64,000 nucleotides of DNA, taken from assembly GCA_949130495.1 (NCBI GenBank), contig OX422216.1:360926605-360990604 (forward strand), in the 5' to 3' direction. Within the stretch, counting starts at the first letter, position 1. Each line of letters opens with the position of its first letter. Source of the stretch: Sambucus nigra. Its lineage: Eukaryota; Streptophyta; Magnoliopsida; Dipsacales; Adoxaceae. This document shows, one piece after another, positions 46,899 to 58,027 of this stretch. The notes beneath the pieces are model-generated. The model did no database searches and was not told where the DNA came from. It saw only the letters and a program-made list of their open reading frames with translations. Made by a program: the position numbers and the translations under genes.

Positions 46899-48009
46899 AG
46901 TCCCCTGGGGTTACAAAAGGAGGCCTTGGCCTCATTTGCAATGAGAGCCCAGATCTGATAGAAATCTCTCTGAACGAATCCCAGAAACCTCTCTCGAAGG
47001 CAGCGTGATTTCAACTTCCAAATCCTCTTTTTACTTCCACTTTCCATCATCCTCTTCATCGAACTTGGGGAATTAACCACTCTTCATCATCATCCAAGTG
47101 CAAGGGCTGCTCTCCAACATCCAAGATCAAGCTCAAAATCTTCAAGAAGGTCCAACTTTCTCAACTTTCTCTTGAATTCTCTTAAATTCTCAATAACTTG
47201 TTTTTTTATTACTTAGCACTTTTATCATCTCATCTCACACATCCTAATATACTTTTTATTTAGTATTATTTCACATCTCTTATTTCATATAAATAAAAAC
47301 CCAAAAAAACAAGAAAAAGAGGGTTTGCTCATAAATTCCAAATAGGGATTCTCATACTTTTTCTACACTTTTCTCACAACTAAAACATCTTTTCTACACA
47401 CACACACACACACTCTCACAAATAAGAGATTTCTCCATTTGGATTCATGGGTTAAACCCCACCCCTCATTTTACTTGCGAACTACGTGGACTTTGATGCC
47501 TTTATAGGTTATGTAGGCGTCTCGGTGTAAAACCCGAGACTCGAGTCCTTTCTCTCACTTTTTCTCTCATTTTTATCTTCTCTAAATCCATTTTTCTTAT
47601 ATTATACATATATTTGTTCTTAGTGACGCATTACCTCATATGCGTTATCGTTCCCTTATAACGATCAACGCACGGGTAATCGCGTAAATCTTATTTTTCT
47701 AATATTACTCTTATAATCTCCCTATGGATGACTCGCTTTATCTTTTCCATGATACAAGCCGAGGATTCCTACCTCCATTATATATATATACACATGCACA
47801 CATCTCACGGGGGGAAACATAAAGGAAAATAGCAAATATCCATGAGAGACCGAAAGGGCGGAATGGGTGGCTAACACCTTCCCATTTCGTAACTAAGCCT
47901 CCGAACCCTTTTCGAATCATTTTGATTTCGCACGCACCAGTATGTCTTTGGATGCCATCCTTCGGGGTGGCTTCCTCTTTTTCTTTTGTCTGTTTTGAGT
48001 AAAATAGAC

Positions 48010-48136
48010 TGGCGACTCTTAATCTCTCTACAATTTTCACACCTCACAAAATTGACGCCGGCCGAAGCGCTCTCCCGAGAGGGGATGCGCCGGACTCAAA
48101 GGATTCCCCCTCCCTCCGCGGAGGGTATGGCCGCAA
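48010..48136 (+). other. TE-B primer-binding-like site and leader fragment
   Basis: TGGCGACTC at 48,010-48,018, then a leader piece (GGCCGAAGCGCTC near 48,059) homologous to the TE-A leader at 16,880-16,750. It breaks off near 48,136, where TE-C gag sequence begins. An LTR-leader order here cannot come from an ordinary 3' LTR end. Confidence 0.65.
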
Positions 48137-49500
48137 GTTGCAAGAGGAAGTAAATAGCCGATGCTGCGCAACGGCTAGGGAACCCTCAGTTCACCCCTTA
48201 GAGGTGGTTGGGGACAACCTTGGCCAGACCAACATTGAAAAGACATGGAATGACTCCATTCAACGTCTTTCAGAGAAGATATGGGACCTCATCAAAAGCC
48301 GAGACCCACTACAAAGAGGGTTTGTGGAAAGGATAGTAAACTTCCCAACCCCTGCCAAGTTCAAACCACCTACAGTGTCTCCCAAGTATAATGGTAGTAC
48401 CAACCCTATGCATCATATTGAGATGTACCAGTCTGTGACAGACATTTATTCGATCCCAAATGAGATGAGGTGCCAGGCCTTCTCTGGGACTTTAATGGGA
48501 GCTGCAGATATTTGGTTTACCTCTCCTCTGAAGAACTCTGTTGAGAACTTTAAGGTCTTGGCAACGGTTTATTCACAATTTCTTTTTTGGGGTAAGACCT
48601 CAGAAGACTACCACTCATTTGTTGTATGTCAAGAAAGACAAGAACGAGAGCCTAAGAGACTACATTGCTAGATTTAACAAAGAAAAATTGGAGGTTAAAG
48701 ATTACGAAGAGAATATAGCTAAAACAGCCCTCATTAGAGGAATCCAGAAGGGGAAGTCTCTATGGAAGCTTGTGGAAGACCCTCCCCAGTCCATGGTAGA
48801 GCTGTTAGTAACTACAGGAAGGTTCATGAACACTGAAGACGCTATGGATGCAAAGTATGAGGATGAGAACAGAAGTAGCGGAGGGAAATTCCAAAGGAAG
48901 AAAGATAGAAAAAAGAGGTCTACAGACGATAAGTTTGCACACTATACTCCTATAACTGTGAGCTGCGAACACATCCTTAATGAAATAAAAAGTGACCGGT
49001 CCCTAAGATGGCAGGAGAAGATGAAGGCTCCTTCGCATAAGAAGAACAAGAATTTGTGGTGCGAGTTCCTCCAAGACCACAGGCATATGACTGACAAGCT
49101 CTTCTCCTTTAAGGATGAGATTGAGAATATGATGAAGTCCCGAAAGCTCAGGAAGTATGTCGATGGTAAATTTTCTAATGGGGGAAGAGACGCCCTAAAA
49201 AGAAGAGAAATGACAGGTCTCGGGAAGATGCCCCAATAAGAAGAGATGAAGACTCATATTATGATGATTAAGATGACCCTGACCTCCCACTAAAATACGA
49301 TAATGCCCCTATGAAGAGGGTTGGTATGATCTCCTTTGGTGTTAACACCATCTATGGAGGACTAGCATGGGGTGGCTCAGAGGTAGCCAACCGCAAAGCT
49401 GATGTGGCAGAGGCTAAGTCAGTGACCAAAGTAGAAGTTATGGATTTCGGGTCTTCAGAGGCTAAGTAGAAGAGAAAGAAGGTAGATATGGATACTCTTA
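48137..49500 (+). pseudogene. TE-C Gag, 5'-truncated
   Basis: Gag of a Retand-like Tat element, entered from the TE-B leader. Compared with TE-D it lacks at least the first about 30 codons. Landmarks: LGQTNIEKTWNDSIQRL, PAKFKPPTVSPKYNGST (Gag core start), CQAFSGTLMGAADIWF (48,472), then a frame change near 48,545-48,670 to KDKNESLRDYIARFNKEKL. LWKLVEDPPQSMVELL and WCEFLQDHRHMTDKL follow; the last is a zinc-knuckle relic with the final Cys lost. Another stop follows at 49,237. Confidence 0.8.
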
Positions 49501-50057
49501 TAGTTGACCCTTTGGTAATTACTACAAGGGTACATGGATGGGAGGTGCAGAGAATCCTCATCGATGGGGAAAGTTCAGTTGACATAATGTTCTGGCCCTT
49601 CTTCAAGAGCCTAGGCATCAACAAAGCTAGATGAGATAGATGTACTAATGGGAGACGAGTGGCCTAAGATTTTAACTCGGAACATTAATTTTTTCATGAT
49701 GGATAAAAATATCCTCTCGGACTACGACCTCATCATAGAACGAGTAACTCTCAAGGAATTTGAGTTCGTGCCGTCAACGGTCCATTAAATGCTAAAATTC
49801 TTGCCCCCCTATAGGGTAGGGGAAGTACAGGGTGACCAAACATCGGCATATGAATGCTACTTCAACTCTACGGAAGAGAGAGAGGCTCATAAGAGGGCAA
49901 CAACCATGTACAACATCGACACACTTGATCCTAGGGATGAGACAAAGCTCAAGAAGGGAGAAGCTGCGGAAGAGGTAGAATCCATCATCCTTAATGAGGA
50001 TGAGCTGGAAAAAACTGCCCAAATCGGTGAAAACCTAAGACTCAGATCAAGGAGGAG
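49501..50057 (+). pseudogene. TE-C aspartic protease, degraded
   Basis: Active-site region ILIDGESSVDIMFWPF near 49,555 keeps the D-G-x-S-S pattern. Later MLKFLPPYRVGEVQGDQTSA (49,789) matches TE-D. A stop near 49,632 and a frame shift near 49,785 break it. Confidence 0.75.
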
Positions 50058-51540
50058 ATGGTGAAGCTACTGAGGAAGAGGCAGACTATCTTTACCTACA
50101 GCCATGCGGACATGTCGGGTATTGACCCTAAATTTATGTGCCACAAACATAATGTTTTAGAAGACGTTAAGCCCATCAAGCAAAGAATAAGGGTTTACTC
50201 AAGGGAAAAGTATGATGTCATCAGGGAAGAGGTCATAAAGCTTGAAGAGTCCAAGTTCATCAGAGAAGTCATATACCTTAAATGGTTATCTAACGCCATC
50301 ATTGTGCTGAAAGCTAATAGGAAATGGAGGATGTGCGTAGATTTCACTGATTTGACCAAGTCTTGTCCGAAAGACAGCTTCCCCCTTCCGCGAATTGATC
50401 AGATGGTGGATGCCACAGCAGGGCATGAGCTCATGAGCTTCATGGATGCTTATTCCGGGTATAACCAGTTTTTTAGGGCCCGAGAAGACTCAGAGAAGAC
50501 AATGTTCATAACCGATAAGGGGACCTATTGCTACAAGGTCATGCCCTTCGACTTAAAGAATACAGGGGGAACTTATCAACATCTTGTAAATAAGATGTTC
50601 GAGAGTCAGATTGGCAAGACCATGGAAGTATATGTGGATGACATGTTCATAAAGAGCTTGAAGGCCGACGCTCACATGGCCGACTTGGAGAGGACTTTTG
50701 ACACCATGGATTTATAGAAGATGAAGCTCAACCCTTCCAGGTGTGTATTCGGAGTAGGATCAGGAAAGTTTCTTAGATTCATCATTAATCAAAGGTAAAT
50801 CTAGGCCAATCTCGAAAAGATCAGGGCTTTGTTTGATATGAAGACACCTAAAACTATTAAATACATTCGGAGGCTAGCCGAAAGAGTTGCAGCACTTAAC
50901 AAATTTGCCTCTAGAACTATGGACAAGTGTCTTCCTTTTTTCAAAGTGCTCAGAAAGGCCTTCGAATGGGGCGATGAATACGACAAATCTTTTAGAGAGC
51001 TGAAGTCCTACCTCGAATATCCTTTGATCCTATCTCGGCCCATCATGGGGGAGAATTCATATGTGTATCTAGCCATTTCAAAATCATCCATTAGCATGGC
51101 CATAGTAAGAGAAGATGATTGAGTGAAGAGGCCGGTATACTTCAATAGTAAGGCCCTTCAAGGGTTTGAAAAGAATTATCCGTGAATGGAAAAGTTAGCC
51201 TCTGCCCCCGATACACGCTTCTAGAAAGATGAAGCCATAATTCCAAGCCCATTCTATGGTTATCCTCACTGATTCCCCACTAAGACATGTCCTCCACAAC
51301 CCTGAGAAGTCGGGCAGATTGATGACCTGGACCATCGAGTTGGGGGAATAAGACATTGCTTATCAACCAAGGGTTTCCATCTAAGGGCAGTCTCTTACAA
51401 ACTTTGTAGCAGAATTCACCTGAGAAGAGGTTGAGATCGAGAATAGTCAAGAGATTGTAGGAGAACCATATAGTAACGTCTTTTGTGATCCGGATGAGGT
51501 GGGGTCAAGTTAGTGCGAAAAAAGCATAGCTGAGAATAAA
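50058..51540 (+). pseudogene. TE-C reverse transcriptase and first RNase H
   Basis: RT frame 50,058-50,717 is open: EEVIKLEESKFIREV, KWRMCVDFTDLTKSCPKDSF, MSFMDAYSGYNQFF (first catalytic Asp), YCYKVMPFDLKNTGG and YVDDMFIKSL (50,632). A stop at 50,715 and further stops at 50,797 and 51,119 interrupt the thumb and RNase H1. NYVYLAISKS-like sequence near 51,058 is RNase H start. Retand-type wording; most similar in the window to TE-D. Confidence 0.85.
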
Positions 51541-52050
51541 GAAGACATGTAACTCTTCAAGCAATGGATCCTGTCAGAGGAGAACTTCTCTTTAAATAAA
51601 GATGTTTGGAACCTCTTTGTTGATGGGTCTTCTTATGAAAATGGAAGAAGTGAAGGGCTGATACTGTCAGCTCCGGATGGTATCGACATTGAATATGCGC
51701 TGAGGTTAAACTTCAAGGCTTGAAACAACGATTCTAAGAATGAGGCGTTGATAGTTGGGCTCTCCTTGGCAAAACCCCTTAGAGTTAGTCGACTCCTAGT
51801 CCATAGCGACTCGAGGTTAATTGTCAACCAAGTTATTGGGGTGTATGACGCTAAGGATGAAAGGATGGCCAAATAACTGAGAGGGTAAGAACGACGCTAG
51901 AAGGCTTCAAAGAGGTGAAGATGAAGATAATACCTCGGCAAGACAATAGTCGAGCCGATGCACTGGCTTGGTTGACCTCAGCAACAAGGACAGATATAAG
52001 AAGAATAGTGCCAGCTGAAATCCTACCCCAGCCAACCATTGGAGAAAAAG
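51541..52050 (+). pseudogene. TE-C second RNase H (aRH), degraded
   Basis: WNLFVDGSSYENG (first Asp, 51,610), SKNEALIVGLSLAKPL, LLVHSDSRLIVNQVIG (third acidic residue kept, unlike TE-D) and SRADALAWLTSATR (51,945). Stops near 51,721 and 51,875. Confidence 0.75.
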
Positions 52051-53300
52051 AGGTTGCCAGGACTTGTCTCAATCTGAATATGGGAGGCTCATGGCTGGAC
52101 CCACTAATCAAATACATCAGACAAGGAGAGTTGCCAGAATCAATAATGGAAAGGAGAAATTTAAGGTTCAGGGCCACCAAGTTCTCGATTGTAGGAGACT
52201 TCCTGTATAAAAAAGTCTTCCTACTCCCTCTCCTTAGATGTATCCACCCCTCAGAGGTCCCACACATCCTGCAGGACGTACATGAGTGTTCTTGCTCCAG
52301 TCAAGGAAGACCTTTAGCTAAGAGGATAATTATGCAAGGATACTGGTGACCGAACTTGGATAAAGATGATGCTGACTATGTGAAGAGGTGAGATAAGTGC
52401 CAGAGATATTATACTATAACTCATTAACCTCATCAGCCTATGACGTCAATCAGTTCTCCTTGGTCGTTTGCAATTCGAGGGATTGATTTTGTAGCACCGA
52501 TGCCAAGAGATGCAAACAACTATCGATTTTTTATAGTAGCAATTGATTACTTCTCCAAGTGGGTAGAGGCTGAGCCAATGATCATCATCATTGAGAAGAA
52601 GAACTTTTAGTTCATCTGGAAGAACATCACATGCAGGTAAGGTTTTCCAAACACACTCATCTCAGATAATGGAACACAGTTCAATAATTCCTCCTTAGAG
52701 AAATAATGCGAAAGAGTCGGGATCAGGCCGTTCTTCTCTTCTCCTGGATGACCCTAGGAAAATGGGAAGACTGAGGTCATGAACCGAACAATCCTTGATG
52801 GGATAAAGAAGAGGTTGGAGGAGGTAAAAGGGAAATGGAAAGAAGAGGTATACATTGTGTTATGGGCCTATAGGATGACTGCAAGAACGCCAACGAGAGA
52901 GACTCCTTTCATGCTAGCACATGGTTCAGAAGTTATCATCCATAGAGAAGTAAGACTCCCCACCCACAGAGTTTATACCTATGACCCTCAGAGGAATGGG
53001 GAAGAAGGAATATTTGACTTGGATCTAATTGAAGAGAGAAGGGAAGATGCTAAGATCAGACAGGCAGCCTACCAATAAAGAACAACAAATTTCTACAATG
53101 AAAGGGTGAAATCAAGACATATAGTTATGGGAGACCTAGTGCTGAAGAAGATGTTTCAGAAGGCAAACAAGCTCCACCCAAATTGGCATGGTCCTTACAA
53201 AGTGATCTATGAGGTTGTACCTGGTACTTACCGGCTAGAAAATCTCGAAAGGGAACCTTTTTCCAACCCTTGGAATGCTAACCACTTGAAGAAATATTAG
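52051..53300 (+). pseudogene. TE-C integrase, degraded
   Basis: Zinc-binding region near 52,280-52,410 with stops. Core: IRGIDFVAPMPRDANNYRF (first Asp, 52,480), TLISDNGTQFNN (second Asp, 52,660), ENGKTEVMNRTILDG (Glu, 52,770). C-terminal frames 52,779-53,078 and 53,106-53,300 end NPWNANHLKKY. Five or more stops. The triad residues are all present, although in different frame pieces. Confidence 0.8.
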
Positions 53301-53397
53301 ATATGATGTTGTAGTTATTTCTTTGTAATATATGTATCATTTTATGAAGAGGATATTAATGAAAAGATTAGTTCCTGTGTCAATAACTGTTTCATTA

Positions 53398-53945
53398 TGC
53401 TCAAACATCATTAGTTTGGTGGTGATTTACGGGGTAGAACATCATATTCTGGTGACCTCAGACCTTAAACATCATTAGTTTGGTGAAATCTGAGGGTAAA
53501 CATAATAGATTGATGACCTCAGACCTTAAACATCATTAGTTTGGTGATCAATTATGGGGTGAAACATCATAAATTGATGACCTCAGACCTTAAACATCAT
53601 TAGTTTGGTAAAATATGAGGGTAAACATCATATATTGATGACCTCAGACCTTAAACATCATTAGTTTGGTGATAAATTATGGGGTAAAACATCATATTCT
53701 GGTGATCTCAGACCTTAAACATCATTAGTTTGGTGAAATCTGAGGGTAAACATCATAAATTGATAACCTCAAACCTTAAACATCATTAATTTGGTGATAA
53801 ATTGTGAGGTGAAGCATCATAATTTGGTGACCTCAAACCTTAAAAATCATTCATTATGGTGATCTCAAACCTTAAACATCATTTATTTGGTGATAAATTG
53901 TGAGGTGAAACATCATAATTTGGTGACCTCTGGCCTTAAACATTG
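53398..53945. repeat. 61-64 bp tandem array in TE-C 3' region (about 8 copies)
   Basis: AAACATCATTAGTTTGGT recurs at about 53,465, 53,526, 53,590, 53,651 and 53,715, then more degenerate to 53,945. Units alternate GATAAATTATGGGG and AAATCTGAGGG variants. It sits between pol and the antisense aORF3. TE-D has a shorter version of the same core. Confidence 0.9.
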
Positions 53946-54145
53946 CTTCAGAAAGTAAGACCAAATTAACATGCAAGAGAAGACACACAAAGAAACTATA
54001 TAATCTGAGGAATACGGTATTAATATTCATCACAGAATAATCAGAGTTACAAAGCAAATATGCCAAAATATATTGCCAGAATTCACAAATGTTACAGACG
54101 AGAAAAGAGGTACAAACTATAACTTAAAGCTTCACGGGACAAGGC

Positions 54146-56900
54146 CTAGGTATCTGCAGCTAGAGTGGTCTCCTCTTGGCCGACGTTATTCAGATCGGCT
54201 CCATCATCCTCAGGATTAACATCTTTAGTCTCAGCGGCGCCCAAGGGAGCAGTCTCTGAGGGAGCAACACCATCCTCCTCAACCTCTTGCAAGGCCTGAG
54301 CAAAACACGAGTCACCAAAGCCTAGACCAACAAAGTCAGAGGAACTCAAACTCCCTAACTCTTTTTCCTTGGAGGCTACCCATTTACTAGTGGCTTTGAT
54401 ACCTCTCTCAAGGTACACAAAGCCAAAGATGATGAACTCATTAGAGACCTTATAATCTGCAATAATCTTCTTTGAGGCATCCTCCAAGGAAGCCTTAACA
54501 GCGGTAGCCACCTTAGCCTGCAGAGCATCGTCCTTGGCTTTTAGAGCCGCTTCATGTTCTTTATTCATCTTCCCCATGTCCATGTCTATTTGTTGGACCT
54601 CTTCCTTAAGCTTATTGACCTTTTTTAGCTCCTCTTTCAGACGATCAACCTTTGTGCTCAAAGAAGCTTGGTCTTAAATGGATTTTTGACCCTTCTCGAT
54701 CAAGGGCATCTTCTTTAGATTCCAGTCCACAAAATGATGCATGGATAACATAACCTTTAGTAGAAGGTAAGATGTATAAGACATTAATAAAACATAGCTG
54801 AGGTTATACTTGGAAGAGTAAAATAGTAGAAATTATTACCTGTATTAATCGATGAAGGGTAAACTCAGCTAGTAAAGGGATATCTAAAGAATGCAGGAAG
54901 CACTTATCTTCATCGGTCATCATAAAGCCGATGGCATCAATAGCATTTAGACCATGGTCAATCAAGATATCACTTATTTTTAGCTCAAAAAGATGAGCTG
55001 CCATTGCATCGTTTGAGGATATTTGAATGTCACGATCTCCCTTTTGATTCTTACGTGACCTCTACTACTCCGAGTCTATTATGGTCTTCCCTTTATTCGT
55101 AATGTCGACCTTGGACGTGACGACATTATGTTTGGGAGGAGGAGGGGCCACAATATATCCGACCTTCTTCATTAGCTTTACGAGGCTTGGGGTAGACATC
55201 TCCCACAGATCATTCAAAATACCCTCTGGGCGCTCTAAAAAAAGAAACATCTGAGTTAGTAAATTAGAGGTATGAAAAGTAAGAGGTATAAAATAGGAAA
55301 TAATACTAACGAAGCTCGATCAAAGGACTACACCCCAGGCCTATATGAGAAAGGTAGTAGGGGGTCATCAAATGTTCATATTTGACAAGAAGACCCTGCT
55401 CTCCCTGATTTTGAAGGTCCTTAACCTTTTGGAAATTATCCTGGCTAAGTCCAAGGTCGATTTTGGGAGTAAGAGACACCTTCCCCCACTTTAGAGGTGT
55501 CCTCGGATCAGACGTTGAAGATGAAGCACATGGACCAAATCCCCATGCCCCTGAGGTAAAGAAATATAGAGGTTTCTAGTTGTGATTTGAAGTCTGGGTA
55601 ACCAACAACATCATTTTGTCTGACTTCCTAGCTAGGAAATGGTAGTATATGTGCTGGTTTTGGCAGAGGATGGGACGTAAAAGCCTGTGAAGACCCTAAC
55701 AGGAAGGGATGAGTGGTAGACTACCTTCCAAAGGATGATAGCCCCTATCATCACCCTTCAAGTGTTGGGAGATTGCTATGAAGGGGCCAAATTTACATGG
55801 GATAATATGGCTCTGATTGAAGGATGGATAGGGAGATAGAAATCGAACTTGAACATCATCTCATAGACGTAGATCTCCCCATCTCAGCCATCAAAGGCCC
55901 TCTCACCCCTCAGAGGTATCCTAAGCTTAATGGAAGGTCCTATGGAGTAAACGTGCCAAAAAGCTAAGAGGTCATACTCACTAATCGATCTCTCTATCTT
56001 GGTCGCCTCAGAGGTGTCAACATCACTCACATGCCCATAATCATCATCCCTAGTAACGTCACCCTGGGCAGGCGCAGGGACACCATCAGGAAACCTCTGA
56101 GCAAACCCCGCCCCGGTGGTGGCCGATAGGGGGATGGCATCAATAATGGGGGAATTTCCATGCTTACCCCCACAATTTCAACGTCGAAAAAAGATTGTGA
56201 GGTAATGGCACCATTATGAGATGAGGCACGACTTGGGACCTCAGCCTGATCAGTGACCTGATCTTGCCTAATAGAGAAGTGCATAGCCTCATAGAAAGAG
56301 TCTAAAAACATAGGTTCTGAGGTAGATGACTCAGACTGAGACATGGTTGTTGGTTCTACTGGAACCTTTACTGGCTCAACAGCTCGGCTAGCTCGGGGTA
56401 AATTACCTTCAGCGGTGGAGGAAAGATATGTCTGAGGGGGAAGGCCTCATCCCTATGAGCTTCCTCTTAGGCTAGCTTTATCTGCCTAATTTTTTCAAAG
56501 GTCTTCTTTATAAGTGAAGGGAACTCTTCTATGAGCTTATACAGAGGCCTGAGCATAAGGCAGATGACCCTAGACTTCAGAATCTAGACAATAACCAAAC
56601 AACTCAACTCAATCTAAATCTAAATCTAAATCGAAGATCAAACTTGGATTTTGAAAATTTTTAAACCAAGAACACTTAAGAATAGGCTCGCCGTAAAATG
56701 CAAAGTACCATCGGAAAAACCCTAGAACCCTAACCAAAAAATTAAAATGCTCACTGAAAAATACAGAAAGGAAAATTCAAAGGTTGAAAACAGAAGGAAG
56801 AGGGTTAAAATAGTACCTTATGGAGTAAGAAATGAAGAAGAAGAAGAGTAAAAACCAAGAAATCCCCAAATGCAGTAGCAAAGCTCTTAACGAGAGAGAT
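54146..56900 (-). pseudogene. aORF3 of TE-C: Transposase_28-like passenger gene, broken
   Basis: Antisense gene between pol and the 3' LTR. N-terminal Ser-rich frame starts MSQSESSTSEPMFLDSF (56,344). The Transposase_28-like part is at about 55,880-55,350 with GEIYVYEMMFKFDFYLPIHP and SHVNLAPS, in several frames. A 76-bp GT-AG intron (55,310-55,235) matches the TE-D intron position. Next comes ERPEGILNDLWEMSTPSLVK (55,234), a loop exon, and the C-terminal coiled coil 54,661-54,146 (VDRLKEELKKVNKLKEEVQQ) with KASLEDASKKIIADYKVSNE. The 5' limit is uncertain. Several stops. Function of this family in the element is not known. Confidence 0.65.
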
Positions 56901-57176
56901 AAATTATAGAGAGAGCACAGGAAGGAAAGTGAAAAAATGAAGAAGAAATGAGAAAAAAGGGTTTCAACCCAAAATTTTGTTGGCATGCATCCCAAGGAAC
57001 ATCATTGCCTTGGGATACAAAAAAGCAAAACTACATAATCACGCCTTGTCAGGCACGCTACCCACTTTAGAAATTAACAGATGTTAAAGAAATATTGGCA
57101 CACAAGAAAATCCTGCCTCGAACATGCATACCCCTTAGTCACCTATTCACATGGGTGACTAAGGACTAGGGGTGAT
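56901..57176 (+). other. TE-C aORF3 upstream region and polypurine tract
   Basis: Non-coding stretch ending in ACTAGGGGTGAT directly before the LTR at 57,177. It is homologous to TE-D at 23,520-23,600, including the hairpin-like TTAGTCACC-CATGTGAATAGGTGACTAA. This fixes the start of the TE-C 3' LTR. Confidence 0.65.
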
Positions 57177-57500
57177 TGATATGCCCAAAGTGTACCTTCC
57201 TACTCAGAGACATCAACCTCGGCCTGGCTCACAGCCGAGGTGGCAGAAGCTCATAATAACTATCCACAATATCATCTTTCATAGGGTCGGCCCTGGCCGA
57301 CATTGCTCCATCCTCATACATCAACCTCGGCTCAGGCCAATGTTACAAGCTATCAGTTGAGGTTAGCAAAGGCTTACAGGCTCAGTCATCAGGCATCATG
57401 ACAACATCGACCCTGGTCGACATTCCAAGTATCTTACCTCTACTGGCATCCTAGTCAGGGTCATTATATATGTCGGTCTCATATATGGAGAGGATCGGAC
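57177..57500 (+). mobile_element. TE-C 3' LTR fragment (U3 start)
   Basis: Starts TGATATGCCCAAAG after the polypurine tract and matches the TE-C 5' LTR fragment at 32,921-33,130. The right limit lies between 57,440 and 57,560, where sequence homologous to the TE-D LTR in the opposite orientation takes over. The rest of this LTR is absent. Confidence 0.6.
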
Positions 57501-57559
57501 ATCACCAACCCCGTAATCATCCAGTCCGAGGTTGGTGCGTATCGAAGACAATAGGGCAT

Positions 57560-58022
57560 TTGCGTGCACATGAATAGCTTAGGATGATGAAATCTCCCCT
57601 CATATGAGAGAATAATTAGATTATAACATAATTTCTCACGTGGGACATGCCATCTTGTAACTTTGTACTTCCCGTACAATATGGTGTCGTCTGCAGAGGT
57701 CTCAGCCTAGACGAGTACAAGTTTGCTAATGCAGTTCTTAACTTTATGCTGGGAACTGGAAAGTGTTGTCTCAGTTGAGGAGCTCAGGCCGATGTGGACT
57801 GAGCATTCCATTTCCTGATGTTGGCTAAATAGAGGATGATAGACGTCCCTGCTGCTGAAATACTTCCCTGGGGTTTCTGCCCATTGATGGTCGAGGTTAT
57901 GAGGATGAGGTTGACCCTGGTTCTGGATAAGTATTGGGAATGACCTATGAACTCCTTATTGAAGCTTGGCTACTGGAGATTGGGACTCTCGTCCTGAGAT
58001 GAGGTCATACTTGGTCATATCA
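57560..58022 (-). mobile_element. TE-D 5' LTR fragment (U3)
   Basis: Minus-strand start TGATATGACCAAGTATGACC at 58,022; homologous in the same orientation to 23,060-23,519. Followed by ATTAC, the partner of the left duplicate. Its R-U5 half and the adjoining leader are missing, consistent with one deletion that also removed the end of TE-C. Confidence 0.7.
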
Positions 58023-58027
58023 ATTAC
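58023..58027. repeat. right target-site duplication ATTAC of TE-D nest
   Basis: Identical to 22,655-22,659 and directly adjacent to the LTR edge. Supports one 35.4-kb nested insertion. Confidence 0.7.

Larger units (their letters stand above)
46043..48009 (+). mobile_element. TE-B LTR (single, about 1,967 bp)
   Basis: Starts TATAGACACCCC and ends just before a TGGCGACTC primer-binding-like site at 48,010. It is the inverted repeat of the TE-A LTRs. Four U3 repeats with AACGG/AATGG cores at 46,242, 46,412, 46,572 and 46,749. The TATA position reads TTACAAAAGG. It is preceded by a polypurine tract and followed by leader sequence, so one LTR plays both roles. No second TE-B LTR lies in the window. 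Confidence 0.9.

Noticed and set aside
57584..57588. ATGAT as the right target duplicate of TE-C
   Set aside because: The same ATGATGA occurs at the matching place in the TE-D LTR (about 23,079), so it predates the insertion.
57177..58022. A single intact 846-bp LTR of TE-C
   Set aside because: Its right half matches the TE-D LTR in inverted orientation and is followed by the TE-D target duplicate, so it is composite.
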